Positions 1-9,679 of a DNA stretch of 41,836 nt are shown here, one piece after another (positions within the stretch are counted from its first letter, which is position 1; each line of letters begins with the position of its first letter). The notes below the pieces were generated by a model, which was given only the letters and a program-made list of their open reading frames with translations, was not told the DNA's origin and did no database searches. The translations under genes were made by a program, and so were the position numbers. The DNA comes from an uncultured Boseongicola sp. (GTDB lineage: Bacteria > Pseudomonadota > Alphaproteobacteria > Rhodobacterales > Rhodobacteraceae), in contig CAJQNG010000099.1 in the NCBI GenBank assembly GCA_905479635.1, positions 1-41,836 on the forward strand, in the 5' to 3' direction.

Positions 1-685
1 GCGCCCAAACCGGAACGTCCCAGCCCATGGCCTTGTAAACCAACATCTGACGGGCCGCGTTGTTCAAATGATCGTCACCACGGATCACATGGGTCACCCC
101 CATGTCGTGGTCATCCTCCACCACGGCCAACATATAAACCGGCGTGCCGTCCGATCGCAATACGATCATATCGTCTAACTGATCATTGCGTACCGTCACA
201 TCGCCCTGCACGGCGTCTTTGATCACCGTCACACCCTCGCGCGGCGCCTTGACGCGGATCGCAAACGGCGCATCCGGTTGATCGCCTTCCGCCCCATCGC
301 GCCACGGCGAGCGGAACAGCGTCGATGCGCCTTTAGCCCTCGCCGCCTCGCGAAACGCAGCGATTTCGTCTTGGGTCGAGAAGCATTTGTATGCAGCGCC
401 CGACTCCAACATCTCTTGGGCGACCTCCGCATGCCGCGTGGCGCCCTCAAATTGGCTCACAGCATCGCCGTCCCAATCAAGCCCCAGCCACGTCAACCCG
501 CGAAAGATCGCCTCAGTTGCCTCAGGCGTTGAGCGCGCCCTGTCGGTGTCCTCAATCCGAAGCAGGAACTTGCCCCCGTTACGGCGCGCAAAAAGCCAAT
601 TGAATAATGCGGTGCGCGCGCCACCAATATGCAGATAACCCGTCGGGGACGGAGCGAAACGGGTCACGACAGGACGGTCGTTCAT
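1..685 (-). CDS. gltX: Glutamyl-tRNA synthetase, N-terminal part (cut by window edge)
   Basis: Class I aminoacyl-tRNA synthetase that charges tRNA-Glu with glutamate in the cytosol. About 228 N-terminal residues are visible; the rest lies beyond base 1. Reading leftwards from the ATG at 685-683, the protein begins [20 protein letters not shown]. This contains the Rossmann-fold entry motif FAPSPTG and the HIGH-type signature as HIGG, followed by [12 protein letters not shown] and the RIEDTD motif, all typical of GluRS. The KMSKS-type motif would be in the missing part. The gene is divergent from the comEC remnant, with about 90 bp between them, an order typical of Rhodobacterales. No disruption is seen in the visible part. 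Confidence 0.95.
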   Translation of the reverse strand, partial: MNDRPVVTRFAPSPTGYLHIGGARTALFNWLFARRNGGKFLLRIEDTDRARSTPEATEAIFRGLTWLGLDWDGDAVSQFEGATRHAEVAQEMLESGAAYKCFSTQDEIAAFREAARAKGASTLFRSPWRDGAEGDQPDAPFAIRVKAPREGVTVIKDAVQGDVTVRNDQLDDMIVLRSDGTPVYMLAVVEDDHDMGVTHVIRGDDHLNNAARQMLVYKAMGWDVPVWA

Positions 686-774
686 AAGGGCAGGCCTTTG
701 AAATTAAGCTTATGGAAACCATGAAGGGCGTAGCATCGCCGGTGTGTAGTCAACCCTACATCGGGAGACAAGGG

Positions 775-1792
775 TGCGCCCGCTGATCGACGTTTCTGAC
801 CTGCTCGACCGTTACCGCAGCTACCTGTTTTCGTGGTCGCCGGTGATGCCTGGCATTTAAGAGGTCCTTTGCGGCCACGATCGCACTGGTCGCCACTTTC
901 GGCTGGATGCGCGACGCTGATTGGACCCAATCGCGCTGGCCATGGCCCTTGCGTATGGTCGAAGGTATTGCCCTGTCGTCTACTATCGTGGGGCTTGCAA
1001 CTACGCCAATCGCAGCGGCTCGTTTTAATCAGATCCCCAATTTCGGGCTAGTAGCTAACATCCTTTCGGTTCCGCTGATGAGCGCCATCATCATCCCCAG
1101 CGCGGTGCTTTGGGCTGTGCTTTGGCCGTTTGGCTTGGAATGGATTGGCCTCAAACTGATCGACGCTGCAATCACATGGATACTGACCGTCGCCGATAAA
1201 GTTGTCTATTTGCCGGAATCGCTTAGCCATATCTCGAGCCCGATGGCTCTGGTCCTTCCGCTGCTGAAGCTTGGGTGTCTTTGGATCGTCTTGTAGCAGG
1301 GCCGCACGCTTGTCGGTATTACTCCCGTGCTTGCTCGATCGTCATCTGGAGCGCGACCCACGCCCCGATATGATCCTTAACGAAACCGGAAGTCTCGTTG
1401 GTGTAATGACGGCACAGGGGCGCCACCTTTCAAAATCCCACGGGGAAAGCTTTGCCGCCCAAGCTGGCTTGAAAATTATGGGACCCGGTGAAGCAGGACC
1501 TAGCCTTTGCCCACGACGGGTTTGAAACCGTCGGAAAGCGCCATGTCATAAGGCCTAATTCGAAAACGATTTTCCACGTGACCGGCAAAAAAGCACGGGT
1601 ATATTCCGGTGCCGACTGTCAAAACGCGGATTTTTCGTCGTGAATATAAAATCAGAGGCTCCCGACGGATGCACGATACTCAACGTAGAATCCTAACGCA
1701 AAACAGGGTCATTGGCGTTTTACCGACACGGTCCCGACCGGCGTCTGAAAACCGCGCGTCAAAAACAGGGCGCGCGGCTTTGGTTTCAATAA
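775..1792 (+). pseudogene. comEC: Decayed comEC/rec2 (competence DNA channel) remnant
   Basis: Intact ComEC is an inner-membrane channel for single-stranded DNA uptake. Here only pieces survive in different frames. A GTG-started stub (775-840) ends in a stop. A large deletion follows, then SFAATIALVATFGWMRD (about 858-920) runs into the membrane region encoded by 907-1296, including FNQIPNFGLVANILSVPLM. Later pieces are SLVGVMTAQGR (about 1393-1425), DPVKQDLAFAHDGFETVGKR (about 1482-1543), FHVTGKKARVYSGADC (about 1571-1618) and a tail CTILN...TGSLAF...RLWFQ ending in TAA at 1790-1792. These match the competence and C-terminal beta-lactamase-like parts of alphaproteobacterial ComEC. The order gltX-comEC-lexA supports the call. 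The tail overlaps the lexA stop by 7 bp, convergently. Several independent frameshifts, stops and a deletion rule out a single sequencing error. Confidence 0.88.
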
Positions 1793-2478
1793 CTGCGGAT
1801 CAATCCGACCAGGCGACCCTGAACTTTGACCTGATCGTCGCGATACAGTCGCGTTTCGTAGGCAGGATTCGCGGCTTCAAGGGCAATGGTGTTGCCCTGT
1901 TGGCGAAAACGCTTCAGCGTAGCTTCTTGATCCTCCACCAAAGCGACAACGATGTCGCCGTTATCGGCGGTGTTGGTCTCGCGAATGACAACAATGTCAC
2001 CATCGTTAATACCAACGTCGGTCATCGAGTCGCCTTTGACCTCAAGCGCATAATGATGACCTTTGCCCGAAAGCATTTGCCCAGGAACTGCCACCCGGTG
2101 GCTCACCTCGCTGATCGCGGCAATCGGCACGCCAGCCGCAATCCGACCCATCACCGGCAATTCCATGGCTTGCGCATCGATCGGCATGGCATTCGGCGGC
2201 AATGCTGCGTCGGGGCGATCGCCTTCAATGACCTTCGGCACAAACCTTTTGTTTGTATCAAGAGCATCCGGAAGCTTCACAATCTCAATGGCCCGTGCGC
2301 GGTGCGCAAGTCGACGAATGAACCCACGCTCTTCCAAAGCCGTGATCAGGCGGTGGATCCCGGATTTCGACCTAAGGCTGAGAGCTTCCTTCATTTCGTC
2401 GAACGAAGGCGGAACGCCATCGCGCTGAACGCGCTTATGAATAAATTCTAGCAAATCAAGTTGTTTACGGGTCAACAT
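1786..2478 (-). CDS. lexA: SOS-response repressor LexA
   Basis: Transcriptional repressor of DNA-damage genes that self-cleaves when RecA filaments form. The 230 aa length is normal for Rhodobacterales LexA. Residues 1-65 form the winged helix-turn-helix ([13 protein letters not shown] start; [21 protein letters not shown]). The Ala115-Gly116 cleavage site lies in MGRIAAGVP, with catalytic Ser151 in VKGDSM and Lys189 in EATLKRF. The ATG at 2478-2476 is placed by the canonical N-terminus. It is the last gene of the minus-strand run moaC-moeA-lexA but has its own promoter region (2479-2563) with overlapping SOS boxes, so autoregulation is expected. It is apparently intact. Confidence 0.97.
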   Translation of the reverse strand: MLTRKQLDLLEFIHKRVQRDGVPPSFDEMKEALSLRSKSGIHRLITALEERGFIRRLAHRARAIEIVKLPDALDTNKRFVPKVIEGDRPDAALPPNAMPIDAQAMELPVMGRIAAGVPIAAISEVSHRVAVPGQMLSGKGHHYALEVKGDSMTDVGINDGDIVVIRETNTADNGDIVVALVEDQEATLKRFRQQGNTIALEAANPAYETRLYRDDQVKVQGRLVGLIRSY

Positions 2479-2520
2479 TAATGCGAACCTCCTCTGCTCA
2501 CCATTTCCATACGGTCTCGT

Positions 2521-2546
2521 GTTCGATTAATGTTCTATACGCGTTC
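2521..2546 (-). promoter_or_regulatory. Overlapping SOS boxes (three GTTC half-sites) upstream of lexA
   Basis: On the plus strand GTTC occurs at 2521-2524, 2532-2535 and 2543-2546, each pair separated by exactly 7 bases. The alphaproteobacterial LexA box is GTTC-N7-GTTC (GAAC-N7-GAAC on the other strand), so two overlapping boxes share the middle half-site. They lie 43-68 bp upstream of the lexA start codon, in the moeA-lexA gap. The repeats are seen directly; the LexA role follows from the known motif. Confidence 0.85.
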
Positions 2547-2563
2547 TTGTTTTGTGTCAACGA

Positions 2564-3736
2564 TCACAAATCGAGAACATCAACCACGTCACCTGCGGTT
2601 TTGGCAGGATCATTCGGAGGCCGGACCACCAAAGCATTCGCGTCCGCAAGCACACTTAGCAGCCCACTATCCTGACAGTCTGCCACCACTACCCGATCAC
2701 CGCTCCGTCGGGCGCGCATATAGTGTTCTCGCGGACCATTTCTGCAGATCGCAGCGCCCAATATAGCAGTCATCCGCTCGGGCGCTTTCGCGGGAAGCCC
2801 TTGCATGGCCGCCATCATTGGCAACATAAAGATACGACCACAAATAATTGATGATACAGGGTTTCCGGGCAATCCCAGGATCGCAGAACCTTCAAGCTGT
2901 CCCGCCATCAAAGGCTTTCCGGGGCGCATGGCAACTTTGTAGAAAGCACGTTCCATCCCGCGCATTTCGGCGACTTGACCAACAAGATCGTGGTCTCCGA
3001 CAGATGCCCCGCCGATGGTCACAACTAGGTCGGCGCCTTTCGCTAAGTCGAAAACGCCTTGAAGCGATCCGACTTTATCACGCGCGATGGGCAGAACCCG
3101 TGCTATACCGCCTGCAGCTTCAACCATCGCGGCCAAGCCAAGCGCGTTCGACGCGATGATCTGGTCCGCACCGGGCGCTTCACCAGGCATCACTAGCTCG
3201 TCGCCGGTCGCGATTAGGGCCACAACGGGTTTTCGAGAAACAACAATTTCGACCTGGTTCATTGAAGCTATCAACGCCACATCAGAAGGCGATAACAGTC
3301 GCGGCGCCGCAATCATACTTCCAACTTTAAAGTCGGCTCCGTCAGGTCTGATATAAAGCGAGGAATTTGGATCACTAGAAATGGATATCCGGCTTCCAAT
3401 GTGGCGAGTGTCTTCCTGAATAACAACCCGCATGGTGCCGGGGGGGATAGGCGCTCCGGTAAAAATGCGTACCGCCTGACCTGCAGCCACGTCACCGTCA
3501 AATCGATGTCCGGCGGCCGCTTCGCCGATCACTTGGAAAGTATCGTGGATGCGAACGCTTTCGGTGGCAATAGCATAGCCGTCCATGGTGGATGTGGCGA
3601 AGGGGGGGTGAGCGCATGACGCGACGACGGGCTTGGCCAAAACACGACCGGCGGCTTGGCGAAGTGGCACAGTTTCCGTGCCAAGTGGCTGCGCAAGGGC
3701 GAACACATGGCCCAAAGCTTCGTCGACTGAAATCAC
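2564..3736 (-). CDS. moeA: Molybdopterin molybdenumtransferase MoeA (Glp)
   Basis: Inserts molybdate into adenylylated molybdopterin to complete molybdenum cofactor in the cytosol. 390 aa, about the family length. Seen: the N-terminal [10 protein letters not shown] and STMDGYA motifs, the central [15 protein letters not shown] segment of the MPT-binding (MogA-like) domain, and [10 protein letters not shown] followed by LGLPGNPVS. The start is GTG at 3736-3734, overlapping the moaC stop by 4 bp (GTGA), so translation is probably coupled to moaC. It ends about 85 bp before lexA. No defects seen. Confidence 0.95.
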   Translation of the reverse strand: MISVDEALGHVFALAQPLGTETVPLRQAAGRVLAKPVVASCAHPPFATSTMDGYAIATESVRIHDTFQVIGEAAAGHRFDGDVAAGQAVRIFTGAPIPPGTMRVVIQEDTRHIGSRISISSDPNSSLYIRPDGADFKVGSMIAAPRLLSPSDVALIASMNQVEIVVSRKPVVALIATGDELVMPGEAPGADQIIASNALGLAAMVEAAGGIARVLPIARDKVGSLQGVFDLAKGADLVVTIGGASVGDHDLVGQVAEMRGMERAFYKVAMRPGKPLMAGQLEGSAILGLPGNPVSSIICGRIFMLPMMAAMQGLPAKAPERMTAILGAAICRNGPREHYMRARRSGDRVVVADCQDSGLLSVLADANALVVRPPNDPAKTAGDVVDVLDL

Positions 3737-4212
3737 GTATCAGCCTCGTAAAGCCCTGTTTTTCCGCCATCTTTCAGCACAAGCCGTATGTCTTCGATGA
3801 TCATGGATTTCTCGACTGACTTCACCATGTCGTAGATCGTCAGACAAGCCGTGGACACCGCAGTCAGGGCTTCCATCTCGACGCCAGTTTGCCCGGAGGT
3901 TTTGACAGTTGCCTCGACGCGCACGCCCGGTCGTGTGGGGTCAACAGTCAATTCAAGCGCAACTTTCGTGATCGGCAGGGGATGGCATAGTGGAATAAGC
4001 TCGGACGTTTTCTTCGCGCCCATAATACCTGCCAGTCTTGCAACGGCAAGCACGTCGCCCTTTTTAGCGCGCCCCTCGGTAATAATTTCAAGGACTTGCT
4101 GGGACATCCGAACGTATCCTTCGGCCACTGCAATCCGGTCCGTGTGATCTTTGTCGGAGACATCGACCATGTGCACCTGACCCTGTTGATCGAAATGTGT
4201 GAGACCCGACAT
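3733..4212 (-). CDS. moaC: Cyclic pyranopterin monophosphate synthase MoaC
   Basis: Catalyses formation of cyclic pyranopterin monophosphate from the 3',8-cyclo-GTP product of MoaA, an early step of molybdenum cofactor synthesis. 159 aa, full length. Recognised by MVDVSDK near the N-terminus, the substrate-binding segment [18 protein letters not shown], the [14 protein letters not shown] motif and the YDMVKSVEK motif with the conserved Asp and Lys. Its ATG (4212-4210) overlaps the trpC stop by one base and its stop overlaps the moeA GTG start. trpC-moaC-moeA is therefore a tightly packed operon. Confidence 0.96.
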   Translation of the reverse strand: MSGLTHFDQQGQVHMVDVSDKDHTDRIAVAEGYVRMSQQVLEIITEGRAKKGDVLAVARLAGIMGAKKTSELIPLCHPLPITKVALELTVDPTRPGVRVEATVKTSGQTGVEMEALTAVSTACLTIYDMVKSVEKSMIIEDIRLVLKDGGKTGLYEADT

Positions 4213-5027
4213 CAGACGGCCCCATCGATTGGAACCGGGTTTGCGAGGATTGCGCGGGTGGCGGCTGCGACGTCGTCCTGACGCATCAGGCCTTCGCCGA
4301 TGAGGAACGTTCGCGCACCGATATGAGCCATACGAGCAAGGTCTTCCGGCGTGAATAAACCGCTTTCCGCAACAATTGTGCGGCCCATGGGAACGTCTTT
4401 TGCGAGGCGCTCGGTGGTGCCGAGATCCGTCTCGAAGGTCTTCAAATTGCGGTTGTTAATTCCAAGCAGCGGCGAGCGTAGTTTTGTGGCGCGATGAAGT
4501 TCCTCCTCGTCATGAATCTCAACCAAAACATCCATACTCCAATCGTTTACCGCGCAATCTTCAAGTTCCAAAGCCTGTTCGTCTGTGACGCTGGCCATAA
4601 TGATCAGGATGCAGTCGGCGCCCCATGCGCGGGCTTCGGCGACCTGGTAGGTGTCATAGAGAAAGTCTTTGCGCAGACATGGCAATGACACAGCCTTGCG
4701 GGCGGCGACGAGGTAGTCGGGCGCACCTTGGAAGCTAGGGGTGTCAGTGAGAACCGACAGGCAGGTGGCTCCACCGGCCTCATAGGCTTTCGCAAGCGCA
4801 GGCGGGTCGAAGTCTGCGCGGATTAAACCTTTGGAAGGGCTGGCCTTTTTGATCTCGGCGATCAGCGCATAGCCGGTTCGCGAGGCCCTAGTGAGTGCAG
4901 TAGCGAAGCCACGTGGCGGCGAGGCGTCGTGCGCCATTGCGATGACATCGGCAAGCGGGCGGGCGGCTTTGGCCTCGGCAATCTCGTCGAGTTTGTAGGC
5001 CTTAATGCGATCAAGTGCGGTGCTCAT
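4212..5027 (-). CDS. trpC: Indole-3-glycerol phosphate synthase TrpC
   Basis: TIM-barrel enzyme that converts the anthranilate-derived carboxyphenylamino ribulotide to indole-3-glycerol phosphate in tryptophan synthesis. 271 aa from the ATG at 5027-5025 ([16 protein letters not shown]), the start usual in relatives; the frame is open further upstream but without homology. Motifs: the catalytic-lysine segment [37 protein letters not shown] and [13 protein letters not shown]. It heads trpC-moaC-moeA and is followed with 1-bp overlap by moaC. It is separated from trpG-trpD by 2.9 kb holding ung and a ruined gene, so it must use a promoter other than the one in front of trpG. Confidence 0.96.
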   Translation of the reverse strand: MSTALDRIKAYKLDEIAEAKAARPLADVIAMAHDASPPRGFATALTRASRTGYALIAEIKKASPSKGLIRADFDPPALAKAYEAGGATCLSVLTDTPSFQGAPDYLVAARKAVSLPCLRKDFLYDTYQVAEARAWGADCILIIMASVTDEQALELEDCAVNDWSMDVLVEIHDEEELHRATKLRSPLLGINNRNLKTFETDLGTTERLAKDVPMGRTIVAESGLFTPEDLARMAHIGARTFLIGEGLMRQDDVAAATRAILANPVPIDGAV

Positions 5028-5122
5028 AATGTTGAAATAGCGTGTCCAAAGGGGGCTGAAAAGGCATATCGTTATAACGTTGGTATTGCGTCGGTGCAGG
5101 CGTTCGCAAAGAGAGGCTCTTG

Positions 5123-5779
5123 TTAAGGCGCCGCAATCCAGTTGATCGGCGTTTCCCCGCGGGTTTGAAACCATGCGTTGACCCGCGAAAACGGACGGGC
5201 GCCGAAAAAACCGCGCCTTGCGGAAAGAGGCGATGGATGGGCAGTCTCAAGGACAAGGTGATTGCCAGAACGAATGTCGCCCCGGAAGGACTGCGCATGG
5301 TTGCCCCACAGCAGGAATGCGCAGTTATGACGCGAAACCTCGGCCAGCACATCACGGGTGAGATGAGACCAGCCAAGTTTTGCGTGGGCGCCTGGGTTTC
5401 CGGCGGGAACTGAGAGACACGTATTCAGCAGGAGGACGCCTTGTGCGGCCAAGTGGGAGAGGTCGCCGGTTTTGGGCCGTGCACCAAGATCGTCTTCCAT
5501 TTCGCGGTAGATGTTCGCGAGGGATCTTGGAAGCGGAACATCGGGCGCAACCGAGAAGGCAAGGCCGTTGGCGTGGCCGGGAGTCGGGTAGGGGTCCTGT
5601 CCCAAAATGACAACTCGGATGTCCTGTGGCGCAGTGTGTTCAAAGGCGGCGAAGCGCTGGATTTCGGGGGGAAGGATGGTTCTTGTTTCGGCGGCAAGCT
5701 TGGTTTTGAGTGCGGGCCAATGGCTCGTGAAGAATGGCAAAAGGCTCCACGCGTCGGGAATTTGGAGGGAACGTGCCAT
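5123..5779 (-). CDS. ung: Uracil-DNA glycosylase (family 1)
   Basis: Base-excision repair enzyme that removes uracil from DNA. 218 aa from the ATG at 5779-5777 ([14 protein letters not shown]); an in-frame start at 5815 would add 12 residues with no homology. Family 1 motifs are complete: [13 protein letters not shown] with catalytic Asp62, [17 protein letters not shown] and HPSPLSA with His181. The stop is 95 bp before trpC on the same strand, so the two may share a transcript. It sits in what is likely an interruption of a trpG-D-C cluster. Catalytic residues appear intact. Confidence 0.95.
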   Translation of the reverse strand: MARSLQIPDAWSLLPFFTSHWPALKTKLAAETRTILPPEIQRFAAFEHTAPQDIRVVILGQDPYPTPGHANGLAFSVAPDVPLPRSLANIYREMEDDLGARPKTGDLSHLAAQGVLLLNTCLSVPAGNPGAHAKLGWSHLTRDVLAEVSRHNCAFLLWGNHAQSFRGDIRSGNHLVLETAHPSPLSARRGFFGARPFSRVNAWFQTRGETPINWIAAP

Positions 5780-6030
5780 GAGCTCAACGTAGTCCCGGCG
5801 TGGTCGCAAAGGCAAGCGGAGGTTGCGTCTTGTGCGAAGGAGAGAAGCCGTCGATCATGTTAATTCAAACCACAATTGGTGCCTGACAGTCTCGAAATCT
5901 CCCAGTCGGGGCCCAGAAAAGCGTAAATAGAGGTTTATCACCGCCTTCAAGAGATAAGTGACCAGTTAATCGGCGCTTCAATTGACCGACCTCTTCCGGA
6001 CGGCAATCCGTGCAGCGTTATGCGTATTTT
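5780..6030. other. Short region with no recognised gene, upstream of ung
   Basis: About 250 bp between the ung start and the first recognisable piece of the ruined secreted-protein gene. It must contain the ung promoter but I see no convincing -35/-10 pair, repeat or small gene. Confidence 0.4.
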
Positions 6031-7918
6031 ACTTGGCACAGATCCTCAAGCGTGAGTGAAGCTAGCTCCAGCCGGCACCGCGACGCAGTCGGCGACGGGT
6101 TGGCGGATCGGCGAGCAGAGCCATTGATGGCAACACCAGTGGCAGCTACTAGGGCAGGTCGGTTGAAAGCATCTTGACGATAAGCTTGTTCAACCAAAAA
6201 GATTGCTGCGCGGCCCGCGGCTCGAACTTCCAGGTATTTGTCTCGGATACGTCATTTACCGGTGGCACGGTTGCTGCGTCGCAGGGGTAGGCTGGGGTGC
6301 TTGAGCTGTATGTTTCGGGGCAGACGCTTCGCCCGACGCCTTTGAATGTCAATCGCACCGGCACTACGTGCGGGTTCAACTGGCAGGCAGAGAGTTCCTT
6401 TAGATTGCCGAAGCCCAGTTTTTTTCACAGTCTTGGCGAGATTGAGACTGTCTCTTCGGACTCAGGTCCTTTGACCGATGGTGGCGCTGACAATCAGGGC
6501 ATGGATCGTGCGGGAACTCCAAAGGTAGATATTTACATGATCAGCAATACAGGCCCTGTGGCTCTGACGCTCAGCGGCGCCCCGACAGCGACAAACTTGA
6601 GAAATGTGCAGGATGTGACATTGCGGCGCCCGGCTCTTTAACACTTGAGCCTGGGTTGGTTGTCGACGACGTTTAAATCCACGTACAAGCCTACTGCAGC
6701 AGGGGCCTTTTGCTTCGATCTAGACGTTTCCGGCGATGATGCTGGCGAAGCCTTTTATGATATCGCGGTCACTGGGATGGCGTCTGATATCACGCCGCCC
6801 GATGCGCCTGTATTGCCTCGCATACACCGTAACCCAAAGGTGCGATCGGTGTGGCGGGAACGGCCAAGCTCTGAAGTGCTGTGACCGCGGACCCATCGAC
6901 GGACGCTCATTCCGCCAACTCAAGCGCGGACCAGCCTTCGGGGACAATAGCTGCGGTATCCCGTGATGAAGCCGGCAATGTCTTGGACACAAGTGCGGCG
7001 ACTTATACGGACGCGGATGCAACGTCGGAAGAAGTTGCCGAACTACAATATGAGCTCGCCAACCTTTTGATTGCGAACCAGCCTGACCTTATCGGATTTT
7101 TGTCGGGCTCGCGGCGTGGGTTTGCGCATGCAGCCGTGACGAAGCAAAACGGTCGCCACAGCCTTTCTTTGTCGCAGGAAGATAGCCCTTTCTGTGTCGA
7201 GTTAACTGCGAACTGGGGGACATCAGATACCAGCGAGGCGACTTATGCGCTTGGCGCAATGAGGCGTCGCTGGAAGGTCAGCGAGACGCGTCTGGCCGGT
7301 GGCAGTTTCAGGCAGATTTCATTTCACGGGACGATGATACGGTGCGTTCGTCGGGGTGGGCTGGATGTTTGGTCCTTATTTCGTCGCCAATGCGCCGGGA
7401 TCACCCTTGTTTTTTATAAGGGCTGCGTCCTTTACGGGTAAGCGGAGAACGAGACGTCTCCGCTTGGCACTTACACCGACGGGTCTAGTCCGAGCGGATT
7501 TTGGCGTGGGTGAAGGTTTGCCGGACAGGCAAATTATGCGGACGTGTTGTTGGAGCCAAAATTTTTGGCGACTTATGCAACGGACCGTCTGGAAAGCTAC
7601 GTGGATAGCAACAGTGTGGTGGTCCAGGGGTAGACGGTGACGGTTTCTCAGCTCGCAGCGGGCGCAGATTTCACCGTTCCGGACGACATTGGCTTCGGGA
7701 CGGTTGATGTCTTAGGCGGGGTCACTTGTATTTATTCCCGCATCGATGGCACCGGTGCGGCACGATCGGTGGTGACAGCGTATGAAAGTGGACGCGGACG
7801 GGTTGAGTTGGGATCAAGTTATTTGACTGGCATCAAAGGTTTTTGTCCGCGACTGCCAATTGTTACGGTCGTGGGTCAAAATACGAAAGCGACGGGCTTA
7901 ACCTTCGGTATGAGTTGA
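6030..7918 (+). pseudogene. Decayed secreted/autotransporter-type surface protein gene
   Basis: The plus strand keeps protein-like sequence broken by many stops and frame changes. About 6190-6640 encodes immunoglobulin-like or choice-of-anchor-type sequence (ISNTGPVALTLSGAPTATNL). About 6680-6780 continues it (AAGAFCFDLDVSGDDAGEA). 6881-7330 encodes a linker and the start of a beta-barrel-like region (ATYTDADATSEEVAELQYEL; LTANWGTSDTSEATYALGAM). The frame then changes to GWMFGPYFVANAPGSPLFF (about 7358-7414) and back to GCVLYG, a stop, and AENETSPLGTYTDG (about 7444-7485). The last stretch (7520-7918) holds LATYATDRLESYVDSNSVVV. Alternating hydrophobic and polar residues suggest an outer-membrane autotransporter barrel, recognised from memory of Roseobacter proteins. 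The 5' end is uncertain. Confidence 0.72.
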
Positions 7919-7945
7919 GCTTTTGAGGGCTGAGGGGCTGAAGCC

Positions 7946-8971
7946 TCAAGGACCTAAGCTGCCTTGAGTCACTTTTGCAAGGCCTTCTATTTTGCCGCGT
8001 GCAGCACCACTGTCGATGGATTTTGATGCCATATCAACACCTTCCGGAAGGCCGTGGGCAACGCCTGCGATGACGAGAGCGGCGGCGGCGTTCAGCAAGA
8101 CGGCGTCGCGGTAGGCAGAAGTTTCACCGGCGAGAAGCGCTTGAAACGCGCGGCCGTTTTCTTCAGGCGTGCCTCCGATGATGGCCTCAAACGGGTGGAC
8201 AGGCAGGTGCGCGTCTTCTGGGTGCACAGTCATTTCGGTGATCACACCATCTTTCAGTGCGACGATGGCTGTCGGGCCGGTAATGGTAATCTCATCCGTA
8301 CCGTCCGAGCCGTGGACAAGCCAAGCGGCTTCGGAGCCGAGCGCGTGAAGCGTTTCGGCCATAGGGCGGAGCATTTCTTCGGAGAACGCACCCGTCAGTT
8401 GGCGCTTCACGCCTGCGGGGTTCGTGAGAGGGCCGAGGATGTTAAAAATCGTGCGAGTGCCAAGTTCCGCGCGGGTCGGCATGACGTGGGCAATTGCGGG
8501 GTGGTGCATCGGGGCCATCATGAAGCCGATGCCAACTTTGTTGATGGCTTTTTCGACTATTTCGGGGCCGACCATGACGTTGATACCCATCTGGGTCAGG
8601 GCGTCGGCGGCTCCGGATTTCGAACTTAGATTGCGGTTGCCGTGCTTGGCGACTGTGACACCAGCGCCGGCCACCACGAAGGCCGTGGCGGTCGAGATAT
8701 TAAGGGTGCCTTTGCCGTCGCCGCCGGTGCCAACGATGTCCATAGCCCCTTCCGGCGCAACCACTTTGCGGCACTTTGCGCGCATCACGCTGGCGGCGGC
8801 GGCGTATTCTTCGACCGTTTCGCCGCGGGTGCGCAATGTCATAAGGAGGCCGCCGATCTGGCTGGGGGTGGCTTCGCCGTTGAACAAAATGCGGAAGGCG
8901 GTTTCAGCCTCGGCGCGGGTCAGGGGGCGATCAACGGCGGTTGCGATCAGCGATTTGATGTCGGATGTCAT
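7946..8971 (-). CDS. trpD: Anthranilate phosphoribosyltransferase TrpD
   Basis: Transfers phosphoribosyl from PRPP to anthranilate in tryptophan synthesis. 341 aa from the ATG at 8971-8969 ([13 protein letters not shown]), overlapping the trpG stop by 4 bp; the longer open frame reads back through trpG and is not used. Motifs: the PRPP-binding [23 protein letters not shown]-type [23 protein letters not shown] and [11 protein letters not shown]. Directly downstream lies the opposite-strand ruined surface-protein gene rather than trpC. Apparently intact. Confidence 0.96.
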   Translation of the reverse strand: MTSDIKSLIATAVDRPLTRAEAETAFRILFNGEATPSQIGGLLMTLRTRGETVEEYAAAASVMRAKCRKVVAPEGAMDIVGTGGDGKGTLNISTATAFVVAGAGVTVAKHGNRNLSSKSGAADALTQMGINVMVGPEIVEKAINKVGIGFMMAPMHHPAIAHVMPTRAELGTRTIFNILGPLTNPAGVKRQLTGAFSEEMLRPMAETLHALGSEAAWLVHGSDGTDEITITGPTAIVALKDGVITEMTVHPEDAHLPVHPFEAIIGGTPEENGRAFQALLAGETSAYRDAVLLNAAAALVIAGVAHGLPEGVDMASKSIDSGAARGKIEGLAKVTQGSLGP

Positions 8972-9549
8972 GCGTGCACCGGAACGATGTCGAGGAAATT
9001 TTGCAGCATGGCATGTCCATGTTGAGAACGGATCGATTCGGGGTGGAACTGCAGCCCGTGGATTGGTTTGGCTTTGTGTTGAAGCCCCATGATGATTCCA
9101 TTGTCGAGCCATGCCGTGATTTCTAGCTCATCAGGAAGCGTGTCGCGGTCGACAATCAGCGAGTGGTAACGAGTGGCGTCCAGCGGTGAGGGCAGGCCTT
9201 TGAACAGCGATTTGCCATCATGGTGCATCTGGCCAAGTTTGCCGTGGACGATTTCTCCGGCGCGAACAACTTTACCGCCAAAAGCTTGCCCTATGGCTTG
9301 GTGGCCAAGGCAAACACCTAGAAGCGGCGTGTTGGTTTCGGCGGCGGCCTGCGTGAGAGCCAGGCAAATGCCTGCTTTGTCTGGGTCACAGGGGCCGGGG
9401 CTTAAGATAATGGCTTCGGGCTTCAGCGCCATCGCCTCTTGGACGGTGAGGGCATCATTGCGGTAAACCTGGCATTCCGCTCCAAGCTCGCCCAGAAAAT
9501 GGACGAGGTTGAAGGTGAAACTGTCGTAATTGTCGATCAGGAGTAACAT
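8968..9549 (-). CDS. trpG: Anthranilate synthase glutamine amidotransferase subunit TrpG
   Basis: Supplies ammonia from glutamine to TrpE for anthranilate formation. 193 aa, starting at the ATG 9549-9547 ([20 protein letters not shown]). The class I amidotransferase triad is present: Cys80 in [12 protein letters not shown], and His169 and Glu171 in [20 protein letters not shown] is the oxyanion-side motif. It couples to trpD by a 4-bp overlap. No trpE lies next to it; the divergent neighbour is a deacetylase-family gene, so the large subunit must be encoded outside this window. Confidence 0.96.
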   Translation of the reverse strand: MLLLIDNYDSFTFNLVHFLGELGAECQVYRNDALTVQEAMALKPEAIILSPGPCDPDKAGICLALTQAAAETNTPLLGVCLGHQAIGQAFGGKVVRAGEIVHGKLGQMHHDGKSLFKGLPSPLDATRYHSLIVDRDTLPDELEITAWLDNGIIMGLQHKAKPIHGLQFHPESIRSQHGHAMLQNFLDIVPVHA

Positions 9550-9666
9550 TTTGCGTGTCTTCGCGCCTATGGGTGCAGATATGGGGTGTCAGGCGCCGAA
9601 AGCGCCGGTATACTTGGCCAGAGGTGTCGCCATTCGTCAAGGCACCCATGGGCAATTGAGCAGAGT

Positions 9667-9676
9667 AAAGGAGAGG
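9667..9676 (+). promoter_or_regulatory. Shine-Dalgarno site that sets a TTG start
   Basis: AAAGGAGAGG lies just upstream of TTG at 9680-9682, with AAGGAG ending 6 bases before it. This supports TTG rather than the ATG at 9530, whose frame would overlap trpG and add 50 residues unlike the family. Confidence 0.7.
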
Positions 9677-9679
9677 GCG

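Noticed and set aside
1609-2451. Long plus-strand open frame of 280 codons across the comEC tail and lexA
   Set aside because: It is antisense to lexA, whose protein is unmistakable; its own translation is Arg/His-rich and resembles no family.
7923-7949. Hairpin TTGAGGGCT / AGCCTCAA at the trpD 3' end
   Set aside because: One bulge, overlap with the trpD stop and no U tract on either strand; too weak to call a terminator.
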